Origin: UBA1426 sp050953365
GTDB lineage: Bacteria > Bacillota > Clostridia > Peptostreptococcales > Anaerovoracaceae
Reading direction: 5' to 3'
Length of the DNA stretch: 64,000 nt
NCBI GenBank assembly: GCA_050953365.1
Contig: JBMNMN010000002.1
Location: 124,001-188,000 of the forward strand
In this document: one piece after another, positions 8,806-20,900 of the stretch
Position numbering within the stretch: the first letter of the stretch is position 1
Layout of the letters: each line of letters opens with the position of its first letter
Translations under genes and position numbers: made by a program
The notes under the pieces: generated by a model
The model's database searches: none
What the model was told of the DNA's origin: nothing
The model's input: the letters and a program-made list of their open reading frames with translations, nothing else

Positions 8806-9030
8806 ATTTAATACTTTAACAAATATTCCGAAGCTAATCTTCCTGTATCATCTATGTAACTCACATAGAATGAATGGATTTTAGCCGATAGGGTAGTACT
8901 GGAAACGGTGCTGTCTCTCATTGCAGGTAAGGGATATGACGCTTTTATAGTGTTTTTTTGTGTAGAAATCCAATTCTTCTTCCAAAGATGAAGTTATGCC
9001 CCCTGCATTGAGCAGGGGCGTTTTTTTATT
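8806..9030 (+). ncRNA. Structured 5' leader, candidate cis-regulatory RNA
   Basis: The leader contains a stem AGTACTG-GAAA-CGGTGCT (about 8895-8912) capped by a GAAA tetraloop and extended on both sides, and it ends in an intrinsic terminator. TGCAGG at 8922-8927 is complementary to CCTGCA at 9002-9007 in the terminator's 5' arm. An alternative pairing could therefore open the terminator. The architecture is that of a riboswitch or attenuator. I do not recognise the class: it lacks the c-di-GMP-I, SAM, T-box and purine signatures. Confidence 0.45.
8998..9027 (+). terminator. Intrinsic terminator in the subtilase leader
   Basis: The arms GCCCCCTGC and GCAGGGGC surround the loop ATTGA and are followed by GTTTTTTT. 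It ends only about 20 bases before the ribosome binding site of the gene at 9049, so it is best read as a regulated attenuator. Confidence 0.75.
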
Positions 9031-9048
9031 GTGGAAAGTGAGGTTCAT

Positions 9049-11841
9049 ATGGGAAGTGAAAGGTTTAAATCACGAAAACAATTTTCTGGCAAGATCTTGA
9101 TCACTCTATTGCTGTTATTCGCTGTGCTGGTGCTATCATCTGTTTCGGCATCAGCCGGCGGTGAAGCATATATTCCAGGTGAATATATAATACAGTATCA
9201 GGACGGGACAATAGGAATCCATTCAGCTTTCAGCGCTTTTTCATCGTTGCCGACGGAAGTATTGCTTGAATATAATGCGACGATTGAAAACCTCTCGCAC
9301 AAAGGGCTGGCTCTGATTTCTTTTGACGAACCTCTGTCTGCTGATGAAGAAAAATGCTTTATAGATGATTTAATGAGTTCTCCCAAGGTAAAGCATGTCG
9401 AGAAAAATCGAGAGGTAACTCTTTTCTATGATCCCAATTCCTATACATATGATGATCCTTTATCTGCAGAGCAATGGGGGACAAGCAGCGTGCGTGCCTT
9501 TGAGGCATGGAGAATGTTGCCGGTAAATACCGGAACTGTGCGTGTCGCCGTGATCGACACCGGTGTTGATAGCACGCATCCTGATTTGGCGGGGCAAGTG
9601 TTGAACGGCTACAATACTATGGATGTCAATTCCTATGGACAGCGTTATAGTGAAACGGATGCAAGTGATGATCACGGGCATGGCACCCATGTTACCGGAA
9701 TCATTACTGCTACCTGTGATAACGGCGTTGGGATCCAGGGAGTGTCCGGTACGGTAGATGTGGAAATACTACCAATAAAAGCCCTTAATGATGCAGGAAG
9801 AGGAAGTACATACAATGTTGTAAACGCTATTTACTATGCTGCCGATTACGGAGCTGATATCATCAATCTCAGCCTCGGTTCATCTTATCCCAGTGATTTG
9901 GAACGAGAAGCAGTCAACTATGCTTTAAATAAAAATTGTCTGATCATTGCCGCTGCAGGGAATGATTCCACCAATGTCTCTACTCAATATCCAGCTTCTT
10001 ACGACGGGGTAATTGCCGTTGCATCGGTGGATAGAGATGAGTCACGTTCTTATTTCTCCAATTATGGAAACGGTCTGGACCTTTCGGCGCCGGGGGGAAA
10101 TATTATCAGCACCATCCCCAAGGCCATTGCTATGAGTGAAATGGCCGGTGGCAAAACCGTTTATGGCAACGATATTGATGGCTATTACGTTTCCTGGAGC
10201 GGGACATCTATGGCAGCTCCTCACGTAGTTGGTGTGGCAGCGTTGTATAAGGCGGTAAATCCTTCGGCCCGGAATTTTGAAATCGGTAATCACTTAGTGA
10301 ATACGGCACGGGACGTGGGGCCTATAGGTAAGGATCTGGATACAGGCGCTGGCATTGTAGATGCCGCTGCTACTTTGGGATCCGATATTATTCGGACCTC
10401 GGTTATATTAATGTCCCCTGACCGAGGTGCTGAATTGTACGAAACGGTGAATCTAAAGGTGCAGGTAAATACATCACCGGAGATGGAAATTTCTCAAGTA
10501 AGGTTTTATCTGGACGATATCTCCGGAGACTCCATAGCAAACATCGATTGTGACGGTGAAGGAAGTTATTATGACTACCAATTTGATACAAAAACCGTGG
10601 AGGACGGGAACTACGAGCTTATTGCAGTTGCCTACAACAGCCTTGGAGAAATCGTCGGAGAGCCTGCAAAAACCACAGTTACGATTCTAAACTACATCAA
10701 AAACGGCTTTACGTTAAATGTGTCTACACCTGATAATACGGCAGGGGGCAATGCGGAAATTACCATTTTCGGTATTGATGCAAACGGTGATTATAAAAGG
10801 TTGAAGAATGCATACGCCTCTTCTCTGGGGTATGCAAGAATCAAGGGATTGGCTGTATACGATGAATACTTGATTCTGACAAAAGGGAACTACGACAGCA
10901 CGTATTTTGTTTATCAACAGGTAATTCCCAAAACGCTATTAGGTTCGACGATCTCCGTGGATGGATCCCATTCTACGCTTGGGGATTTCTCAATGCGGAA
11001 CAAAGACAGCGTTGATCTGACAAACCCATATCTGATGGTTGCACCTGCTTATCTTGATGCAAACGGAAAAGAACATTTACTTACTACTTATTCGGCGTGG
11101 AAGGTAAGCAAAGATGCCAAAATCTATTTTGACAAGGGGCTATACGGTCTCTTTATCTACTGGACGCCGTCTTTGGATCCTGAACATGATCAAAAAGACA
11201 GTTCCTTTTATTTATCAAAATGGGCTGAGGTAAAAGAGGACGAAAACGATCTTCATTTCGACTACAGGAAAGCCGTTTTGGTGAAACCGATTTATCAAGA
11301 AGGGATATCAGGCTCCTTCCGTTTGGAACAAATCCCCGGTGAAAGCGTGATCCCTTTCTTCAGCGGCATGATCACCGGAAATGATATATACATCACTCCT
11401 GGCAGCTACAAGGCTTCCGTTGAACTGCGAGCCCAGAGAGGTGGGAATACCTGGATGATACAGCTGGAAAAGCCTGTTGCTGTTGAAGCGGTTACACCAG
11501 GGACAGTTGTGGAGATACCTTTCGGATTTTCTATGCGGATTGAAGAGTTTTATCCCAATGCCGGTGTAAAAGAAGAAGACGGTGCCTATGTTATGTATCG
11601 TGGCCAAATGATGCGCACAAAAAATACCTTTATCGAAGAAAACGGGAACATCATAAAAGGTCTTACCGATAATTATCCCACATTTCGCATTTATCGACTG
11701 GAAGGCGAAAGCAAAGTGCTTGTTTTCGAAGAAAACACCCGTTACCTAAGCGATGCTTCACATTGGCATTCGTCAAGTGATTTTATTCTTGAGTTTCCGC
11801 AGATTTCCCTGCCATTTCTATGGAGAGCCTCGGAAGTATAG
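9049..11841 (+). pseudogene. Subtilisin-like S8 serine protease, 5' part, interrupted by an IS4-type element
   Basis: The start is ATG 9049 (GTGAGG at 9038-9043). A signal peptide (about residues 12-36, ending SASA) is followed by a short prodomain. The S8 catalytic triad is complete: Asp in VAVIDTGVDSTHPDL, His in DDHGHGTHVTGI and Ser in SWSGTSMAAPH. Beyond about residue 450 come Ig-like and other extracellular repeats. The native frame runs to 11787. From 11788 the reading enters the left end of the inserted element and adds 17 foreign residues before a TAG at 11841. The other part continues at 13378. The protease domain is intact, so a shortened secreted enzyme could still be made. Confidence 0.88.
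11788..11805 (+). repeat. Left terminal inverted repeat of the IS4-type element
   Basis: CTTGAGTTTCCGCAGATT is identical to the reverse complement of 13352-13369. The two ends diverge at the next base. Confidence 0.93.
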
Positions 11842-11879
11842 ATCTTTCTTATAGAAACTTTGAAAAATGCCTAAAAAAC

Positions 11880-11976
11880 AAGGAATCCTATCCCTTTTTG
11901 TAGTAAAATTAAGCTATGAAGAAAAACCTTACTAAACAAAAAACGGAGGATTCCTTATGACTAATTTTACTACAAA
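11880..11976 (+). promoter_or_regulatory. Fold-back leader covering the transposase ribosome binding site
   Basis: Two inverted repeats overlap the start of the transposase gene. AAGGAATCCT (11880-11889) pairs with AGGATTCCTT (11947-11956), which contains part of the GGAGG Shine-Dalgarno (11945-11949). TTTGTAGTAAAATTA (11897-11911) pairs with its exact complement at 11962-11976, just inside the coding region. Read-through transcripts from the host gene would hide the start. IS10 and IS50 use this strategy. Confidence 0.7.
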
Positions 11977-13210
11977 TACTTACACTTTGAAACGTGAAAT
12001 CTTAAACTTTTCAAATAAAGTTTCTCAATGTCTTTCCAAGCCCGATCGAAAGTTTACTGCCGACATCACCTATGGTATGTTGGCTTCCGGCAGCTGTCTT
12101 CTGACCGATGTTGCAGACCAACTTCATGAGGATTCCAAGAAAATTAACAGTGTGGAAAGGCTATCTCGCCATCTAAACAAAGGCGTTCCAAAAGAAGCCT
12201 TACGCTCGTATCTCCACATCGTCCGCAAATGGGTTGCCGATGAGCCGGTGGTTCATCTGGATGACAGTGATGTCGTCAAACCGGATGGCTACAAATTCGA
12301 AGCTCTGGGCCTTGTTCGGGATGGATCCCAAAGCTCTAGTGCGAAAAATGTCTATGAAAAAGGCTATCATGTGACAGAAGCCTGTGTTCTGACGAAAAGC
12401 AATCATCCCATCAGTATTTATTCTAAAATCCATTCCTCGCAGGAGAAGAGCTTCACTTCCGTTAATACGATTACTTTTGAAGCGATGGAGCGTGCAAAGG
12501 CACTGTTTGGCAAAGCCACTTTTGTCATGGACAGGGGCTATGATGACAACAAGATGTTCTTAAAGCTTGATTCCTTGGAGCAGGATTACGTCATTCGCCT
12601 TACTGCCAAAAGGAAACTCCTTTTCCACAACAAATGGGTGCCCGCCACAGAACTGCGAAACCGTAGAAAAGGCAAAATCAAAATGCCTGTATTTTACAGG
12701 GGCAAGCAGCATCAGGCATATTTATCCCATGTAAAGGTTCAAATCACCGCATCCAGAAAGGACATCAATCTGGTTCTTGTCTATGGCATCACAGAGCATC
12801 CGATGATGCTGGCAACAAACAAGGAACTGAAGTCCAAGGATGATGTGGTTCGGATTGCAAGGCTTTATTTCTCTCGCTGGCGCATTGAGGAATACTTCCG
12901 TTGCAAGAAGCAGGTTTTCCAGTTTGAAAAGTTCCGTGTCCGCAAGCTTGTGGCTATCAATGCGCTCAACTTCTACATCACTTTGTGCATGGCCTTTTTC
13001 GCATCCATTTCCATGAAATCCGAAACAAATGCCCTCAAAGTTTCAATTTTACAGATAGCAGCTCCCATTCGGCAAAAAGTCCAATTCCACTATTACCGAT
13101 TCGCCAAGGGTATCTCCGGCATACTCTCCTATGCAAAAGAAGGCGTCAGGCTTTGGTTCAAAACAGAACGTCCTGTATACCGCCAGCTTAGCTTTAAGTT
13201 AATCGCTTAA
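11957..13210 (+). CDS. IS4-family DDE transposase
   Basis: The 417-residue transposase follows GGAGG with an 8-base spacer. The catalytic residues can be placed: first Asp in HLDDSDVV, second Asp in FVMDRGYDD, and Glu in the IS4 signature Y-(2)-R-(3)-E-(6)-K, seen as YFSRWRIEEYFRCKK. A beta-strand insertion lies between the second Asp and the Glu (about residues 200-290). The gene is complete. Its translation is likely kept low by the fold-back leader. Confidence 0.93.
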   Translation: MTNFTTNTYTLKREILNFSNKVSQCLSKPDRKFTADITYGMLASGSCLLTDVADQLHEDSKKINSVERLSRHLNKGVPKEALRSYLHIVRKWVADEPVVHLDDSDVVKPDGYKFEALGLVRDGSQSSSAKNVYEKGYHVTEACVLTKSNHPISIYSKIHSSQEKSFTSVNTITFEAMERAKALFGKATFVMDRGYDDNKMFLKLDSLEQDYVIRLTAKRKLLFHNKWVPATELRNRRKGKIKMPVFYRGKQHQAYLSHVKVQITASRKDINLVLVYGITEHPMMLATNKELKSKDDVVRIARLYFSRWRIEEYFRCKKQVFQFEKFRVRKLVAINALNFYITLCMAFFASISMKSETNALKVSILQIAAPIRQKVQFHYYRFAKGISGILSYAKEGVRLWFKTERPVYRQLSFKLIA

Positions 13211-13351
13211 GCGGATAGATAATACGGTTCACGCAAGTCCGGTCTCTGACGGGGCTTATTAGTCGTGGCTGTTTTGGCTTCTTTCTCCTCCGCTTCTCCT
13301 TGCTAAGCCCTAAATTGTTTACTTTATATGATTTGTTCACTTTCTAACTGC

Positions 13352-13369
13352 AATCTGCGGAAACTCAAG
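13352..13369 (-). repeat. Right terminal inverted repeat of the IS4-type element
   Basis: AATCTGCGGAAACTCAAG is the exact complement of the left end. The second copy of the ATTTTATT target duplication (13370-13377) follows directly. Confidence 0.93.
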
Positions 13370-13377
13370 ATTTTATT

Positions 13378-14940
13378 GGAAGCATACCGCCCGGTTCCGG
13401 TAAGTATTCCGCAGAGCTGACTTTTGACCCTTCTCCCTTCGGCCACGTAGCCACAAAATCCTTTGCGTTTGAATTGCGCAATAAAGACGGGGTAAACAAA
13501 CAGGGAATTCAGCTAAATATGGGAGAATACCATCTCCCTCGCGCAACGGTAGATATCTATTCTTTCAGTAACGGTGCATGGATAAAAAGCTATACCACAC
13601 CTCCCGGAGACGCAAGCAGTGAGGATACAGGGTATTTGGAAATACCCACAAACATTACATTGAGTTCCGAAGGCTTGAATCTTGCCGTCGTTAAATACAC
13701 GGCCAGAAAGATCGGATACGGACTGGCAGATCCCTATGTGGGGTTCCGGACAGTTCCGTTCAGCGACCTTTCTGAGTTGGAAACCATAGATATTTCTCCT
13801 ATAGACAGCGTGTCGTTCAAGGCCTTTGACGACAGCGGCAACCGGGTGGATACCCGGATCTATCTACCATTTTACAGTGATGCTGACGGCTTGCTTGCGA
13901 AGCCGGTATTTGTGGATCACATTGCACTGAATATAAAGAAGAGCTATGGCGGAGACGTTCTCCATATCCCGCTGCAATCCTATGACTATGCGTATGCAAC
14001 TTTTAACAGCGCCTTGCAGAATTACTATCTGGTTGAGAAAGATATGCAGTTACAAGCCGGTGATCAAATTGATTTTGACGGGCGGGAAAGCCACCTGTTA
14101 TCTATCGTCCTTCCCGCGGGATGGGAAACGCGCTCATTTTCACCGGGATTTGACGGAGCAAAGGGCGATGTTTCTTATCATGCGCCACAGATTAATTCAT
14201 ATAGGCTTTTACCGGGAGCATATCAGCCTGTCATTAACATTACAAATGAGAGTACCGGAAGACTGTTATCCCTAAAAGCAGGACAAGCCATGGAACTGAC
14301 GTCGGCTAAGAGCCTGGAAGTCGGTGGTCAGTTTATCCCTCACATAACCCTTGATCAAAATAAGATCGATCTTGATCAGGACCTCAAAGGAAAGATTACC
14401 TTTACCGACAATTTGGGAAATGAATTGCTTGCCACCGCTAAAAAGATAAATTTTGATTATGTATACTACGATCCTGAATTGATTCTGGTCAACCCAAATG
14501 GAGAAGAAATTACCCTGCCGGCTGATTATCTTAACATTGACGTCTCCGCGGATACTTTTGTCGGTGAGGGACTGTACAGCCTGTACTTAAAATACGATTT
14601 GGGATATGGAATTCAGCATACAGAAAAGATCTCCTTTTCATTGGGCAGCGAGGAGCAAAATCGCATTACGGTAAGACCTGACAGCAGATACAGCTGTCAA
14701 GTCAATGACCCGGACAGTATATCCCTAACCATATATGAGGGCGTCAGGGGCTTTAACAGGATCACTGCAGAAGTATTGCCTGGATCGGAAGACACTCAAG
14801 TCACTTTCAGCCAGGTTCGCGATGGTATCACGGTCAGCAGCGTTTCTCTTAGAAGAGTCTTCCGGGAAGGATCCAACTCTGTGACATGTGGGTTTAACGT
14901 AAGGTCGGGTGATGTCATTATAATCAACAGGAACGAATGA
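13378..14940 (+). pseudogene. Subtilase, 3' part (C-terminal 520 codons) beyond the IS
   Basis: The frame opens directly after the second ATTTTATT copy and is continuous with codon 913 of the subtilase (SDFI joined to GSIPPGSGKYS). The segment has beta-rich, extracellular-type sequence with no catalytic motifs. It now has no start of its own except weak internal codons such as TTG 13474, so it is probably not translated. The uninterrupted protein would have 1433 residues. The stop TGA overlaps the region before the SLH gene by only 60 bases. Confidence 0.88.
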
Positions 14941-14999
14941 ATAAAGATGTCAGATTTATCACTGCAACAGATATATCAGTAAACGAAAAGGAGTTGAAC

Positions 15000-17900
15000 A
15001 TGAGTACGAAGAAATGGTTCAGAAGATCATTATCGGTGGTTGTGGCAGCTGTGTTGCTGCTCTCCACGGCGGTGCCGGCACTAGCCGCACCGGGGAATAC
15101 GCAAGCCCTACCGGACTCCATCGGGTCCCATGAAAGCTTATTGGCTGAGATCCAAACGGATTTTGGCGGAGGGAAAGACATTTATGTTACCGGCTTTACC
15201 GAGGATTCTGCCGGCAACTATTATGTAATGGGGACCGCTGCAGGGCAAATCGGAGACGGTACCCTTGAGAACGATCCAAACTCAAGTGTTTCAAGAGTCT
15301 TTCTTGCGAAATTCAGCTCCGATCTAGTTCAGCAGGATCTGCAGGTGGTACTGTTAAGCAAGAAAGAGGATATCGGCCATGACGGATACGCTTTTGCTTC
15401 TTCCGATTCGACTTATGAGCTTTATAACAGCGCAGGAGCTAACGGCCCCCTAACAGTGGATGATGAAGGCAATGTCTATACGGTGGTGAGAAATAAAGCA
15501 GCTAAAAGTCTGAAATATGATATTAGTGAGTTGGCTTGGGAGTTTGATGAATGCTATGATGCTGGGTGTTTTTGGTGTGACGAGGAAGAATGTGACATTG
15601 ATGAAACATGTCCGGTCTGCACGGCGTACAGAGAGTTTACAGCCACGTTTGAAGAAGGCACATCTGTAGATCTGGTTTTGGTTAAGTTCGGAGCCGATTT
15701 TGCGGAGACTGACCGTTACGTCATTGCCTCCGACAGTGGGAGCAAATCTAACGATAGGTATTTCAGACCATATGACATAGCACTGGACAGCGATGGCAGC
15801 ATTTATATTTCAGGATCCACAGGTGTGGATTTTATTTCCGATCCTGCCTATGAATATAAAGCTATGGATAGGAATCTGTCCTCTCCTTCAAGAGAGCTGG
15901 AGCAGGCCCGGGGTTTTGTGGTAAAAATAAACGATGAAATGGATTGCATTCTGGGTGGCACGTATTTCGGAGGCGTCTCCGCTTTTAACTCAGCCTTATC
16001 CGGCAACTCGGTCATTTCCTCTATTGCTGTGGATAAGAGCGGTCTTTATATAGCCGGCCATGAATCCGGCGGACGGCTTCAGGAAGTTGCAAGTGAGGGA
16101 TTTTCTGATGCGGCCTTCCCCGTGAGTTCTGAAGACAGCGGCGGCTCTACTTCACCGGATGGTTTTATTGCTAGGCTTGACAAGGCTACGTTCCAGGTCG
16201 ACGCAGCCACCTACATCGGAGGGAGGGGTTCGGACAGTATTTCTGCCCTTGTGATATCCGATAGTAGGGTTTATGTCGCAGGTTCAACTTCCGCGAAAGA
16301 TTTTCCCACTCATGAGAAGGCGTATAGCCGCCAACTGAATGCCAGCGGCTTTAGCTCATATTCAGATGGTTTTGTTGCACAATTTAATATGGATCTAGGC
16401 GAAAGCGGATATGCGGCCACCTATATCGGCGGTGAGTCGCGTGAGGACATTTTCGGGATGACAGTTGACGGCACAGGCAATGTCTACATAACAGGTGAGA
16501 CATACGGGGCGTCCACTTACCCCGTAACCGACGGCAGCAGTACGGGAAGAGCTTTTGTAAGCAAGCTTAACAGCGATCTTTCCGGCAACCTGATTTCTAC
16601 CATCCTTCATCGATCTAATACAGACTCGGGTACCCAAGGCCGATTCGTGAAAGTAAAGGATGATGGATCTATTCTGATCGTCGGACAGGAAAAGAGTAAA
16701 TCTGCATTTATCGAAACCTACTCCGGAACGCTTGGCCACAGCAGAGTAGATACAGTGAGAGGAAATCCGAGTTTCAATTCTTCCCCGCAATACAAGGGAG
16801 TCGATGCGGAAATAGAAATCCTGATTACATTTGATTCTTTTGTGGACGTTGATACGACAAACGGTAACCCCACACTTGTCCTAAATGCCGTAAACAGTGA
16901 AGGTGAAAATGTAGAAGCGGTTTATACTAGCGGCAGCGGCACGAAGGTATTGACCTTTGTCTATACGGTACAAAATGGAGACAGCACCAACGGTTTACCA
17001 CTGAACTGCTTGGATGAAGATGCGTTGCTGCTTAATGGGAGCACCATCCTGCCTAAGATCGGTGGTACAGTGGAAGATGTCAATTTAAAAGTTCCGACGG
17101 ATCAATATAATTTGCCATATGCAAAATTATATGTAAATACGGTACCTGCTTCAGTTAAGAGCGTTACCTCCCCCGCATCGGATGCGTATTACAGTATAGG
17201 AGCAGTGATTCCTATCGTAGTGGAGTTTACCGATGTAATAAAAACGGTGGATACCACGGAAGGGACACCTTCCCTTACCCTGAACAGCGGAGGAACCGCC
17301 ACTTTTCATAGTATCACAGCAGCCAACAAGCGCCAGCTTCGATTTGAGTATACCGTAGGATCAGGTGATGATGCGGATGATCTTAATTACCTGGCTGTGG
17401 ATTCCCTGCAGCTGAACGGAGCGGTGATACAGGACAATTACGGTATGGACGTGAATATTGCGTTGCCGGATCCTTCGGGAGAAAGTTCGCTAGGGGCCAA
17501 TAAAGATATTGTAGTCAAAACAGATATCCCTTATATCGTATCCATAACGACGAATAAAGAAAAGGGATATTATAAAGAAGGCGAAGTCATACCCATTTTG
17601 GTGAAATTCAGCCAGAGCATCAATAAAACGGGCACGGTTAAGCTGGCAGTAAATGCTACAGATTCCTATCGCTATTTAACCAACGATGAAGAGATAACGG
17701 GAAGCGACACGGATATCATTGTTTTCAACTACACAGTTATTGGCGGACACAATGCCGCCCCTCTGGATTTTTCCGGCTCGTCATTGATCCGGGAACCGGA
17801 TGCAACAATTACCGATTCGGCGGGCGGCCCTGTCTCAGTGATTTTGCCGTCTAACGAACAGGAGGGCGGGCTCGGCTCCCAGGGAATCGTAGTAGATACC

Positions 17901-20900
17901 ACCCCGCCGAAAGTTAATTCTATCAACAAGGAGTATTCCGGTGCCAGTGGTACTTATTTCAAGGCCGGTGATAAAATAATCCTGAAAGCGACTATTAGCG
18001 AAGAGGTGATCATCGAGGAAGGAGCCGCTCCTTTTATAGAAATCAATTATCAGGGAACCGGTGATGCAAATAAAAGGATGGTTTTTGAAAAACAGGATAA
18101 AGAAAAGAAGCAGCTGTATTTTTCTTACACCATCGAGGAGGGTGATTCGCTGATCAATGGTGAAATTACTATGCCGGCAGCCGAATGGAAAATAACAGCG
18201 GATCCCGAGGAAATAACAGATGCTGCCGGCAACGATCTGAACGGTGTCCTACCTCCCCCCACTTGGTATAGTAACCCCTGGAAGGGGCTGTATTTTGATA
18301 CGGAAGGTCCTACATTTGGCATAGGAGCAAAGCTGATAGCCGTTTATAACGAAACAGATAATAAAGTAGATCTTTCATGGGACGCAAAACCGACAGATGC
18401 AGGCTCAGGTCTGGACAAGGTTTATCTTATGCGTAAGGAAGTCGGTTCAGAAAGTGACCCTGTAGAAATAAAAAGCTTCAGTGTTTCAGATTCCGATACT
18501 TCGTATTCTGACGTATCTATAACCCAAGGGAAAACCTATATTTACAGCGTGTATGGATCCGATAAGGCTAAGAATGCAGGACAGATTTTGTATTCTCAGG
18601 AAATTTCGGTTCCGAAAGGACAGGCAGAAACCGACGTGGAGCCTCCCTATTGGGTACAGGATGCAGAACTGGACTTCGAGCGAATATCCTCCGTCAGCGT
18701 AATACTGAGCTGGAACCCTGCAAAGGCAACGGATGATTTTGCTGATATCAAAGGGTTCAAAATCTACCATAAGGCCGGCACAGGAGCCGAAGATTGGGCA
18801 TTGCTTGACACCGTCATGGACAGCGCGGCTTCGGAGTATGTCGTAAGTGATATAGATGCCGGGGCACACACCTTCAAGGTCACGGTGATCGACCAGGTGG
18901 ATCTGGAGAGCAAAAATGCCATTATAGTTGAAGTGCCGTTGCTGTATCCGTTGCTTGAAATTGTTGATTCAAGCCATGGGACAGTGATCAAGGCGATCTA
19001 CGCCGAGGATTTGACGGAAGTTGAAATCGAAAATCAGCATTTCTCAGGGACTTCAATAAGGGACGGAGTATTCTTCAACCATTGGTATGGCGTGACTGGT
19101 CTCTATATTGAGGATATACTGGAAAGCGCCGGAATAAAGGATGATTATTTAAGTGTGCGCTTTCAAAGCATTGATAATTCCGGTTATTCGCTTTCAAAAG
19201 AACTCATTCAACGAGACCAATACTATTTCGGCTTGAACGATCAGGACCGGCAAACCATAAAGCCTATGATCGCACTCTGGTATACGGACTATGAACTAGG
19301 TGTAAACGGATTGTTGGAGTACAGGCTACCCGAGTTTTATAGTGGTGACGGGTCATTGCCGGCCAATTGCATAGTTGAAGGCGGTCCGAGATTGTTCTTT
19401 GGCCAGACGGCATACCTGCAAGAAAACAGGTCGTATTTTGTAAAAGATGTCTATCGACTGATCGTCAATATTGACGAAAACTTAAGAGATCAAACACCTC
19501 CGACACTTATCGGCGTTGAAGAAGGCTCTGCAACGATTGCCGTCGGAGAAAGCATTCCTGCCGGATTTCCGGAGACGGCTACACTTTCGGCAGTGGATGC
19601 ATATGGTTTGGAGATTGAAAACGCTGCCATCACCAGAACCATTACAGCGTTAGCGAATAAAGAGTTCAATTCGCATGACATCAACGATTGTGCACAAGCA
19701 GCAGATGTATACACCATTACGTACCAAGTGACCGACGCCAGAGGAAACATCACAACGGTGGTGAAAACATTAGTCGTTACGCCTTCGTCGCTGAGCGATT
19801 ACGGTGTCGCCATCGAAGAGAGTGAAGCGTATACGATAGCGGCAAATGCACAGGTGCCGCAGATCATCGTGAAAGACGGTGTTGACAATGTAGTTCTCAA
19901 TTTTGAAGTGATAGCCGGCAGCAATCCCTATCCTGATGGCGTCACAGCCACTATCGTGCATATCAGTGGCAATAAAATGCTTTCAATCGTCACTGTAGAC
20001 GGGGAGAGCTTCGAGGAAGGAACCAAGGTTTCGGCTTCGTTTGAAGGGACAGAAGGCGAGGATCGGATCTTTATCTTTGTTGTCGATCAACTGACCGCCG
20101 AGACAGGAAGCCCTTCTAATATCCTACTGGCCAATAACTCTGAAAGCCCGGAAGCCGGCGCTCAAGGGACAGTCGTCATTGAGGGGATTGCACTGCCCGA
20201 AGCTTGGGTCAGTGTAAAAGTGATTGATAAGAATGGAGAAATTGCATATTTCTTCGGACAGATGACTGGCGACGATGCCGAATATAGTTTCACTCCCACA
20301 ATCGATAATAGCTTGTTCCCCCTGAACTTTACCATCACATATGGGGATAGCATTACTGAGACACAAGTGATTTCCGATGACAGTTCCGGAGATGGCACCG
20401 GAAGAGGCGGTTCTGGTGGTGGAATCACCGTGCCCACCGATCCAACCGATCCCGTGCCCGGACCGGTTTGGACAAATCCGTTTTCCGATATCAGGTCCGG
20501 CGACTGGTACTATGACGCGGTGATGTTCGTCAGTGAAAAAGGGCTGTTTAAAGGGATGAAAGAGGATGCTTTCGGCCCGGATACCGGATTGACCAGAGGG
20601 ATGTTAGTCACGGTTCTGCTGCGTCTCTCCGGAGAGAGTGCAGAAGGTTATCAGAACAGCTTTTTCGACGTGGCTTCGGGTACATGGTATGAGAATGCGG
20701 TTGCATGGGCGGCTACAGAAGGTATCGTAAGCGGAATTGGTGAAGGCCGTTTTGCTCCAAATGAGGGACTGACCCGTGAACAACTTGCCGTGATGCTTTA
20801 TAACTATGGGAGATACAGAGATCTTGACATTGCGGACAAAGGTAATGCATTGGATGATTTCACCGATGCCGAGGATGTATCCGACTGGGCCAACGAGGCC

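Larger units (their letters stand above)
11788..13369 (+). mobile_element. IS4-family insertion sequence inside the subtilase gene
   Basis: The element is 1582 bp. Perfect 18-bp terminal inverted repeats, CTTGAGTTTCCGCAGATT at 11788-11805 and its complement at 13352-13369, bound it. An 8-bp target duplication, ATTTTATT, lies at 11780-11787 and 13370-13377. It carries one transposase gene. Removing the element and one copy of the duplication restores the subtilase frame exactly. The perfect ends and duplication suggest a recent insertion. Confidence 0.95.

Noticed and set aside
8806..9030. Cyclic-di-GMP, T-box or SAM riboswitch in the subtilase leader
   Set aside because: The diagnostic core sequences of these classes are absent; left as an unassigned leader.
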